Below are positions 32,901-44,900 of a stretch of 64,000 nucleotides of DNA, piece by piece. Numbering within the stretch: the first letter of the stretch is position 1; each line of letters begins with the position of its first letter. The position numbers were made by a program, and so were the translations under genes. Under the pieces are notes generated by a model. It was not told where the DNA came from and did not search any database. It saw only the letters and a list, made by a program, of their open reading frames with translations. Origin of the DNA: Tubiluchus corallicola (taxonomy: Eukaryota > Priapulida > Priapulimorpha > Priapulimorphida > Tubiluchidae); the NCBI GenBank assembly GCA_030141605.1, contig JAQGDQ010000348.1:147501-211500 (forward strand), written 5' to 3'.

Positions 32901-35900
32901 CAACAACCAGAGTAAACCAGTCTACACTAACTTCAGTCTCTCACAGCTCAACACAATTTCATATTCTTTGTTTCAAGCACCAGAGTGAACACGTCTACAA
33001 CAGTCTACACTAACTTCAATCTAATATACTTCAAGCTCTCTACAAACTCAATACTTTTTTGCTGTCAGCTAAAACACTAAAACCCTAAAACAGTAGGGAT
33101 GCATTGAATATTAGTATCACCTATTCTACCCCCCCCCCCCGATCAACATAAAAATCCAGGCCCTTAACCCTTTCACTGTGTAGTTGCTTTTTAACTGGGC
33201 TGCATCATTTGACAATAACTTCTTGTGGTGTGTTACTAAAACAGAATCTTGTACATAGACAAATAGCTATTTGTTATTAAGCATTATTATTGAACATAAG
33301 TTTGATTCATACACATGCACACACATCCACTCACACGTGCACCCCACACAGATAAGCACATACTTATATTTAGAAGCCAATCTTCACAAAAGTCATATTA
33401 CTAATCCATAATACACAATTATTTTATAAAAATGCAGAACAAGCGACTAAACATACGTTTCACCAACGATCAACAGCCAATTTTGCATGAGAACTGTACT
33501 ATACAATACAGTATTGTGGAATGCATCTGGCTTCAGGCACTGATTGGTTGGTTAGCATTACTTGTTGCGAAGCAAACACAATCCCACAGCTGTTAAACTT
33601 TTCTACAATGTTTTGCATGGCCATAGTAGTGAAATAAACAGACCCGGGTGATTGCGCTTGGTGCTGAGCTCGGACAGCAGTCTGCCGACTTCCGTCCCTT
33701 ACAAGAAAAACATAGTGACTTCCGTAGTGAAAGGGTGAAACTTCGGTTGTAATCACTAAAGCTTCGGGTGAACCTGTAGGATACTGAATTTACTTTTTGT
33801 ATAATTGTGACTTTCGGTGAAAATTATATTAAATAAATCAAATATTGCCCTATGATACTTATAATTTTAGAAAAAATTATCCCAAAAAGCTGATGGTAAA
33901 GAACAAACACATCGCAACTGCTGACTTGTTGAATTCTGTTTCTGTTTCTGTATTATAGCTCGAGGAATCCAATGCACCACTAGTGTACACTAGTTGTGCC
34001 AATGCGCAATTATCTGTTTGGCGATACGTGATGAAATAAATTAATGAGAACTCGAGCTAGTAAACAATTATACTATTGCAGTTTTGCTAAAATACTGTTT
34101 TTGTTGATTGTACAATAATTTTAAGAGCTTTTAAAATACTTCATACTTTACTACATAACATTGAACTTGGTACAAACACACATTTATTAATCAGAACAAT
34201 TTTACACTGATCACTACTAACTTAAAATGATAAAACATCGTAAACCGATCACCACTAACTTAAAATGATAAAACATGAAATCGCTTATTTGCATGAAGTT
34301 GACACAAAACACTTTTGATAACATGTGAAGGTTTGTCGAAATTTATTTGTTGCTTTGTAGTAAGTGTGCATCAATTCAGATGTTTTAGCAGATTTCTTAA
34401 TGTTTCCATTACATGATTTTGCCATTATTTTAGAAAAGTGACAACTGAAGGCCTAGATGATGAAACAGACGAGGAGGAAGATAAGAGAAAGGAAGGAAAG
34501 GAGACTGTAGCTGGGAGAAATGAAAAAGATGGGCACGAAGGTGGTGAGGAAGTGGAGAAAAAGTCATCAGAAAAAAGTAGTTCGGAAAAAGTTGCACCAG
34601 AGCAGAAAAGGTCGGGTATTCTTCGCAGTGCTGCTGCTTCTTTAAAACAGAAGGTGAAATTTGAAAGAAAGAAAAAAGAATCGAAAGAAAAAGTAACGAC
34701 TGAAATGGCTGTTGAACCGACAAGAAGTGGGGAGGATACTGCGGAGCCGTCAGTTGTGCCCAGCACGTCTGCAGAGCCATCTGCTGGAGAGACTGAAGCT
34801 GCCCAGCCAGTGTCTACAGTCAAAGAACCTTCTGATGAAGACGAAGAGACTGATGAAGAAGAGGAGGAAGATGAGGAAGAAAGTGAAGAAGAAAGTCATA
34901 CTGAACCTACTACAAAAATCCAAACACCATTGACCAAGAGAGTTGATGCACAAGAACCCGATGATGAAAGTGAAGATGTCAGTGATGAAGAGGATGAAGA
35001 AGCTGAAGATGAAGAGGAGGAGGAAGAGGACGAAGATGAGGAAGAAGGTTATGATGAAGAGGAAGACGAAAAAGAAACAAAAGAAGCAGTCATAGACGAG
35101 GAACAAGGTAAGGAATCCATAGAAGCGGCTGGAGATAAAGCTGATGATGCGGGAATAGCAAAAGCAATCATTCAGAAATACGAGGCGATTGGTGACTATG
35201 TGGCACAACAAGAAGGTGACCTGAGCTTTAGAATCGGCGAAGTATTAAACATTATCAACGTCAGAGATGATGGATGGTGGACTGCTGAGAATAAGGACGG
35301 TGTACGTGGCTTGATCCCGAGTACGTTTGTGAAGTCGATTGGCGATGACGTTGAAGCAGATGAAGACGAGGAGATAAACGACGACGCTGGCCTTTCGAAA
35401 AGTTCTCGTTTGTGGCAACAAATCAAGCAGGCTGTATCTGAAACCAGTGTGACGGATGTCTTGACTGCTTTTGGAGCACTTCCTGCCGGATTTAGAGCAT
35501 CTACTCTAGGCAAGGCTGCCCAAGGTATGCTACCGCTTGACTTGCAATTGCAGCTTCCAAACGGTTACAAGTTTATTAGTTGATTATTCTCCTGTCAGTG
35601 TAGAAATTTTGTAAAGGAAATGAGAAAAGATAATTTGTGTGCTTGCAAACAAAAACTGTCCAGAAGTCGGCATAGTTGAAACTACGTTATGATGCTGCAA
35701 AGTAGAATGACCCAAAAATTTGGTCAAATGTCACTTTTCGTTTTGTATAGAAACAAACGCTAAATATATTGGGCTTTTGTATTCTACCATCAAATTATCA
35801 AGAAAATGTTTAAAAAATATTAAAAGTCTAATTTTGTAGCCCGTGCCTACTTTTCTGGCTAAAAACTAGTGCTACAATTGTAAAAGACTTTTCAAAGTGC

Positions 35901-38900
35901 TAGAATTGTAAATTTTCAAACTCCGATAATAGCTCTTGGAAGCAGTTATTTTGCTTTGGGTTTTTTCTGTTACCAAGCCCAGATCTATTTTACGAAGAGC
36001 CATCTACTGGATTTAAACGTAACTTCCATGTGTTCTTACAAAGTCCGTAGCAACCAACATTTGTGTGGTTGCTAAGTGTTTTGTAGAAATACGATGAAAA
36101 ACAATGACTAACTTTAACAGTGATTTTCTCAAGAATATGCTTTTCAGTGTGTAGCCTGCATCTCAACTTCAACGTGGATTATCTCAGCTTAGAAATAACA
36201 TAGAGCAATAAGGTTGGTATCAAAATGATCCTCACGAAATGCAGATTCAGGATATGTGAATAACTAGAAAAAGTGAATTGCCGAATTGTGAACGATTTTG
36301 CTATGCAAGCACACATTCGTTTATTTAAAAACCTTTACGTAATGAAAGTGTGAATTAAAACAATGATATGTATAATTGTTTAGACGAGTGGTTTTCTTGC
36401 AAGTCATATCTTGCACCAAAGCTCAGTACATCCAGACTTGGATTCAAGGATATTTTCTGGAACTCTAGTTCGAACAAAATGCGAGGTCATACGACCAGGG
36501 TACAGAGATATGCGACATTGGTTAGCTGTATGCAGATACCTGTAGTGGGCGAAGGTACGTGCCAAGGTCTTTTCATTGCATAAACATTTAGCAATTCTAA
36601 TAGATACCATTAAATTGATGTTTATGATGTGAACAATTTGCTGTCATCTGTATGATGCTACAGTCGAATTCCAGTAATACGATTCCGCTTATAAACGAAA
36701 CTCTCAGCAGTGCGATGATTTCATTAACTCCCTGCCAATGTTATCATAAAACCTGTGTAATACGAAACTCGTTACTACGAAACCCCGTTTTATACGATAA
36801 TTTCTCAAAGTCTCACCAATATGAGTTCAATATAAAAAACCACTTGTAATACGATTTCTGCTGTGGGTCTCCAAGTAATTCTGTTTTTAAATATGCTGTG
36901 TTTGTTTTAATAAATTTACTTACTTACTTACCTACTATAAAAAGACGTTTAATTTTAGCTAAATGTCATGTATTATTCTAAGTAAATCATGAATATGTAA
37001 CATCTTGTTACATATTCATATGTAAAATCTTGTTTCTTTGTACATAGTTTATGCTAGGTTTTTCATAAATCACAGTGTCTATCTGTTTTGAGTTCAAGTC
37101 CAAGCCACGACAAAATTTCTTACATTCTCTTTGCTGCTACACTCATATCTCGGTTTGCCTGTCCTCGCTTTTACGGATATTGGAAAAATCGGTTTGTTAA
37201 AAAGACCCGCATGCCATGGACACTGTCCATTGTTCCACTAGTTACATCATTACATCAGTGTAACTACTTGTGTATCACTATTTGTAATAATATTGAGTCA
37301 ATTATGCGAAGTTATTTGAGTCAATCGCCGACAGCTTTTATATACTTTTGCATAGGAGTGACCCGTACTAGACGTTTTGAGACAGTCAGGCGATTGATTC
37401 TACATTACCATGAGTGTAATACACAGCGCCTACTTATTAGTTTTGTATCGGTAACTACAGACAATAGTCAAATTTGGACCCACGTCTCCCCGCTTTTGTC
37501 CAGCAAACCGAGATATGAGTGTAATGTGCATATTCATGAGAGTAACCCATCAATCGTATCAAGAGAAGTCTATGTATTTCAGCACAGAATATGCATGTTA
37601 CAAGTCGTCATGTACGTTGTTGTTTATTTGACGGTGCTGACGTTCTGAGCAACATTCTCACTGTGAAAGCTGCAGTTGCTGAGAGGAACCCAAGAACTTG
37701 GTTATTTCCTGTTCATACCGACTGTCCAAGTATAATGGAACCTTCGTTTTTTATCCGATCTTCTAGTACAGCCACAAACATTTCACTGTTGTTTGAAATC
37801 TGCATCTGCTTCCGTAGAAAGGTATAGATGAGTTGTTTTGTTAAACGTGTTTGTTACTTTGTTCTTCTAACTTATCATCTAAGACTCCTTTTGTGTGTTT
37901 TTTGCTACGCATTTGCTTTCCGTCCTGTAGGTGGCAGCAGACTAAAATGTTCTAGAAGGTTTACCGCATTTGCTAAAATCGTAATTCATGTTTACTGCCT
38001 GGGGTAGTTCCAGAGCTAAAAGTTAGGGGCTGGGGGAAATTTGGGATTTTCGACCCTCCTACTAAAGAAAAACAACAACAGATTTTTGATATATAGTCGT
38101 ATTCTTATAATAAATAGTAGAATGATATCAAAGGTTGATAAAAATATTACTTTATTCACACTGATTTCTCTACTGACGTTGCTGCTCTGGCCTGGTACAG
38201 ATACTGTCTTATAGTGACCGCCATTTCACCGTCGTGAAACCTGGCCAATGCCTACATCAATGTAGGTATTTTCAAGGTAACTAAAATGAACATAAAAGGA
38301 AGGTAACTAAAATGCACATAAAAGGAAGGTAACTAAAATGCACATAAAAGGAAGGTAACTAAAATGCACATAAAAGGAAGGTAACTAAAATGCACATAAA
38401 ACGAAAGTAACTAAAATGAACATAAAAGGAAGGTAACTAAAATGAACATAAAAGGTAACTAAAATGCACATAAAGGGAAGGTAACTAAAATGCACATAAA
38501 AGGAAGGTAACTAAAATGAACATAAAAGGAAGGTAACTAAAATGCACATGAAAGGACGGTAACTAAAATGCACCTAAAAGGAAGGTAACAAAAATGCACA
38601 TAAAAGGAAGGTAACTAAAATGCACATGAAAGGAAGGTAACTAAAATGCACATAAAAGGAAGGTAACTAAAATGCACATAAAAGGAAGGTAACTAAAATG
38701 CACATGAAAGGAAGGTAACTAAAATGCACATGAAAGGAAGGTAACTAAAATGCACATAAAAGGAAGGTAACTAAAATGCACATGAAAGGAAGGTAACTAA
38801 AATGAACATAAAAGGAAGGTAACTAAAATGAACATAAAAGGAAGGTAACTAAAATGCACATAAAAGGAAGGTAACTAAAATGCACATAAAAGGAAGGTAA

Positions 38901-41900
38901 CTAAAATGCACATAAAAGGAAGGTAACTAAAATGCACATGAAAGGAAGGTAACTAAAATGCACATGAAAGGAAGGTAATTAAAATGCACATAAAAGGAAG
39001 GTAACTAAAATGAACATAAAAGGAAGATAACTAAAATGCACATAAAAGGAAGGTAACTAAAATGCACATAAAAGGAAGGTAACTAAAATGCACATAAAAG
39101 GAAGGTAACTAAAATGCACATAAAAGGAAGGTAACTAAATCAAGGAATAAAATGAATGATTTCTTCATATAACAAGTGGATTTTTCGTGGCAAATCGAGT
39201 AATAATGTCATTGACATTCAAATGACTGTCGTTGTGAATGTTCATCGGGGCTGAACCAGTTAGTGGCTGTTCTCACATGGAATTCCAAACCCATATTTTT
39301 GACCAACCAAATGTGGAGACTTCAGTTTGGTCAGCTTTCATTTTTTTCCTTTGTTCTTAAAATGATTATGTGTTTGCATGGCAAAAATGTTTGGAAGTTA
39401 TCGATTATGCATTTTTCGTTATTCGTATTAAAATGTAATTTTGTTTTAAAATGTGTCAGTTCCCGAATGTAATTATTATAAATTGAAGAATAAACGACCT
39501 ACATATATAACTAACGTCACTTGTATAAACTAAATACTATATTAACTATCTTACATTTGTATTTATGTATATTCATGTTGCACCATTGGGTTTACACATC
39601 AAGGTATGACATTGTGTCTTTGGTTCAAATTGTTGAGTTTGACTTGTGTATAACGTGGTATAGGTTTTTTTGTAGCGCTGTATATGTGTGTAATTGTATC
39701 TATATAATCGGTGTGTATTGTGCGAATTGTAATTGTGATTACCCAGTAAAATATAAAAATATATAAAATATTATCCTGCGCCTCCAATTCATGAGGATCG
39801 TTTTGATACCAAACACCTTAGCAACTGCATGAAAGTAAAACTTTGTAAGACGTTGAAAATACATTTAATCCATAGGTGGCTCTTCGAGATTGTGATTTGG
39901 GTTTGATAGCGAAATAAACCGCAGTTGCTTTTCTCTACAAGCAAACAAAAGCAAGATAGTTTAAAACGAAACAAATCTAATGTATTTTTCTCTGCTTTTG
40001 TCTTGAATTATCTTACTTTTAACTATCTAAATGGTAATCTGATTTACAGATTTGAATATGATATCTAGTAGGAGCCCCTTTATAGCATGATTGATAAATG
40101 ACGGTTTTCCAGATGGGCGGTTGAGGGCCCAAGTTGCTCCCTATATTAGAGTTATATGTGTACTTTTTATAGTTTTAACATTTTAAAATAGTGTTGAGAA
40201 TTGACCATAATGTATTTTCGCAAACGTTTTTAAATATGAAGTTATTTTATGATTTTAATAAGATTAATCTTAACGTAAGTTATTGTCTTTTAAACGTAAT
40301 CTGATTTAAACTTCAGTCTATTTTAATTATATTATGTAATGTTTTTTAATGTAATGTAATTTAATTGTAATTTTAAATCTCAGTGTATCTTAATTAATGT
40401 GATGTAATTTAACCTTCGGGTTACAAGGATTTTTAATAAACTTAAAAAAGGAAGACAGGATAATAGGACCGTTCATACACTAGCCCATCTTCAAGTCCGA
40501 TAGAAAGTAAACATTTTAACACGATTAATACTGCAAAAGCCTTTCTGATAATTAGCTAATGCATTAAAAATTTAATTAGGTGTGTTGCACGTGTTTGAGA
40601 AAGTGAAAATTGAAGTACATTGCTACCTGTAAGAGATTCAGTGTGTTGTACTAAAACTAGGCTAGTTTTAAAATAAAAATTCAAATTTCAAATTTACCGC
40701 TGTGCTCACGCATGAGCTGTCGAACATGTGCAGTTTATCACAAGCTAACACATCTGAACTGAGATGTACAGCACCTGTTTTTTGTGCAATGCTTTTCTGA
40801 AAAGCAGGCGCTTGTCCTCGTCTAATTAGCAAATGGTGAAATGCAAGTAACAGCAAAGAACTAGTGGCGCAAACGTGAAAGTGTGTTTGTGTGGTAATAA
40901 TTCTTTCACTAAATCATTCTTGAAAAAATAGTACGTTTCCTCTCTGTATTTTAAAGAGTAGCTTGTTTTGACCTACAGTTGAAGATTGGGTCCGCTTTTG
41001 CTTTAAGTTTTAATGCAATAGAATCTGATGTCTTTCATTGGTGCATGTTGTTTCATATGTTGCCATCTTGAATTCCCATACAGTATTATTTTATCCATTG
41101 TTTCTACATTGTTTTGATATTGACATAATATATTGATATTATATCGATTATATAGATTGATATAATACATTGATATTGTTTTATACATTTATGCATCATC
41201 AGTATCATCAATTTATTTAGAACAAAGATGAGGACGGTGAACTGAGTTGCGGATGGACTTGTCTTCCTCTTTTCGATGCCGCCGGTACACCTGTCATGAA
41301 CAAAACGTATACTTTACCCGTCCACGGAGGCACACCTTTTGAGAAAGGCGTGGAGGTCGATCCGACTGTCAGTCGCCGCGGTAAGAAACTTGAGGATAAT
41401 GCAGTGTAAAAAAATGTAAATGTTTGCTCAGTAAAACGTGAAAGATTGTTGTTATTATTATTATTGTGCCTAATGTTTGTTTGCATGTTGTGCTGTCGTG
41501 ATCATTTCTTCAAGCATGTAACTTCGTCAGCTTTCACAACGTATCTAGTCGCATAAGCCTTTTCACAGTTCCAGCGATTGATAGTGATCATGAAAAGGTC
41601 AAAGGTTAAGTGTGCATGACAACGAATTTATGTACACTTGACAACACCTCACAGTCCATTCTATTGTAATAGTAACAGTTTTAACAGCTAGCTAGAACCT
41701 TACTAGTTTTTTGTTCTTGTTCCCAAGCAAGATCCTGCTAATAAATCACTCTATGCACAAACTAATGCATCATAATTAAGTGAAGTCCACGTGAAACAAC
41801 TTAAGTTACTGAACTGATGCGACGCCGGCTTTGCTTCACACACGTCAAGTGACGGTTGTAGTTAAGACGTGTTACTGTGGTACACTTAACCGTTCACCTA

Positions 41901-44900
41901 CAGCGACTGCGCATGCGCACAACGAAACTGTGAAATGGCTTATTCCATTACATTCAAATACTGACATGTCAGTGCTGCCCGATATATTCTCTTCCGTTGC
42001 AAATTGGGGTGCTATAGCAGCCATGTTGTCTGCGTACTCCACTCAAGTTGCATTATTGATGAAAGAACCCTGTTTGCTATTGACACATTGTCTGCCACTT
42101 TCGCTTAGAGAAAAAAATCTAGTCATACGCAAGCGAGTTTTGTATATTTGAACATGGAAACGTTTAGATTGCTAAATATGTGTAGCCTTCTTCGGATAAT
42201 TTACATTTATTATTCAAGAAATTTTTAACACTCACAAAGTTTATTTCTCTAGAAGTGGGCTATTTATAGATAATTTTTACAAACACCCGGTGATTTCTTT
42301 TTTAAAAATTCTTTTCCTTGAAATAAATTTTCCTGAATGTGTAATATCTTCTTTTTTGATGTTACAGTTTCAACTAATCCGTTTAGAACGCTCGTTGCTG
42401 GTAACCGGCAACCAAAATTCAGCGTTCGATTTGGGCCGATATCTCGAAAAGACAGGACGCGTGTTGAGCTACTGCCAGATGTCGTCTTATGCAGAAATTC
42501 ACATCTCTTATTCATGATGTTCTATCGACAAGAGCTAGCCGAAGCTTTGCTTTGTGACAGGCCAAATTTAGAGAGTGCTGGTATTGATTTCTTATAATCT
42601 TAATTAGGAGTTATTGATTGGTGATGGCGCACGAACGCAACATTTTGAAATTTTTGAAAACAGAGTTGACTAAAAGAAAGAAAACTGTGTTTGTGGTGAC
42701 TTTCTGACATTTACTTTGTTTTGGTCGAGTTTAGCTTTAAAAATTTCATAATTGTTAGTATATTGCACCATCTTTGCCCATATGCTAATGGTATTTGTAA
42801 ACAACAAAATTGACTGCACTCGGTCCGATGCTCACATGCATGTTCATTTACCTATTGACATGAATTTTTTATCGTGGTGGCTTGTTCCACAACTTGCAAA
42901 TCAGTTAAAGCTCTTCACAGGTACTTGTGTTAAAATATATTTGATGGGCACATTGAAAACAAAGTAACATACGCTCATACCTCGGTTTGCCAGACAAAAG
43001 CGGAGAGACGTCGGTCCGAATTTCTAGATTGTCTGTATTTTACCATATTAAACAATAAAGTAGGCTCATATTAGACTCATGCTAATGTACAATCAATTGC
43101 CTAATTCTCTCAAAAGCATCTAGTAATGGGGGTTCCTATGTAATACAGTAGTATATAAAAACTGTCAGCAATTAACTCAAACAACTCTGCATAATTCATT
43201 CTATATTTTTATTCATACACTTGGTTACACTGATGTATGTGATGTAAACAAAGTGACGGCCCGCCAAGTAGCGATCAGCTTGCGAAATAACAGACTTGTC
43301 CGGACTTTTAACGGACCAAATTTTGTCGGAATTTTATGATATCCATAAAAGCGAGGACCGGCAAACAGAGATATGAGATTAGTTTGTAATTAGAATTGCA
43401 GCTCATTGTGAAACTAAATAAAATATTTATAATAGGTATAATAAATGGAATGAGTTTATAATTCCCCACACAGTTTAAATACACTAAATCTAACCCAAGC
43501 TTAACCGGAACCCTAAAGTCCCTAACCCTAATGCTAACCCAACTCTAACGCGAAGCCTAAACCAACCCTAAAGTTCCTATACCCAAATCCGAACCCTAAA
43601 CCAACCCTAAAGTCCCTATCCCCAAACCTAGCCCTAACCTTAACCCCAACCCTAATCCTAACCTTATCCCTATCAAACATCCTAAACCAACCCGAAAGTT
43701 CCTATCCCCAAACTCAACCCTAACCTTAACCCCAACCCTAATTCTAACCCTAACCCTAAACCAACCCAAAGTTCCTATACCCAAATCCGAAGCCTAAACC
43801 AACCCTAATGTTCCTATACCCAAACCCAACCCCTAATTCTAATCCACTTCATGAACTAATTTCTTGTGTGTTAAGAAATGTAAACTTTAATCCAAAAGAA
43901 TTATGCATAATGGGAAGAAACATTTTTAGTACCATTGAAACCAGTCTCATTTAAAAAATTTTGCAGTACCTTTAATAAGTTTTAAAATTCATGTTTTTTT
44001 ATGTTTTATTTACTATTCTTTAGACATGATTCAGTCTCCTTTTCTGGCAACATTTCCAGCAGCTGCGGATCAGAGTGATTTACTGGATGGACTTCAAGTA
44101 TGTTTCGACTATTTTTCACTATTTGTTATTTTGTCTATTGTTTTTTTTTGTTTTGTGTGTTTTCTAATTATAAAAATAAACGAAGTAGAAATAGGGATGA
44201 TATTTGAGAGATACCTTGAAGGGAAGAAAAGACAATTTATAAGTACGGTGCAAAAAAACTTTTCATACAAAGTTATATTACTCAGCATTATGCTTACTTG
44301 CTTGAAACACTTATGTAAGTAGAAAAGAAAATTCTTTGTAATATAAAATGTTCAGACCAACTGGTAAAACATCACTGTCTCACCTTCCCAGTATGCACCA
44401 CTGACTCACTAAAAAGCTATTTTTATTTTTATTTGCAATTTCTACTTCTGCTTGATTAGCAAAGAGTGTGTTACAAATACTCTGGTTATATTTTCAAACT
44501 TTATGCAATGTTATCTAAACATGTTTCAAACGACTTACCATTAGAATGGCTCCATCTAATGGTCATCACAGGAATTTACATTTACAAGTTGTTGCTAATA
44601 CAGGCTCTGTATCAAATAAAACAGAATGTAAGTGATATAAAATTTCAAAACAAATTTTTTGGAGCTTTATTAAAGTAAAGGGCTTTTGCGCTTTAAGAAG
44701 TTGGAGAACTAGGAAAAAACACAAACTCTACGAGTCTAAAAAGCAGGGAGGTCTGATCTTGTTGCAGGGTTATAATACATATGAAAACTTGACAAATGAT
44801 CCAATTTTAAACTGCTACAACATTGAACAATAAAATAATTAAATATCAGTGCACTCATAGGTCGGTTTGTCAGACAAAAGCAGGGAGAAATCGGTCCGAA

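Noticed and set aside
34425-35513. Antisense ORFs over NPHP1 exon 4
   Set aside because: Shadows of the Glu/Lys-rich coding strand; the forward frame has clear SH3 and nephrocystin homology.
37088-37648. 186-codon ORF upstream of NPHP1 exon 6
   Set aside because: Spans a family P transposon; its other-frame end overlaps the real exon.
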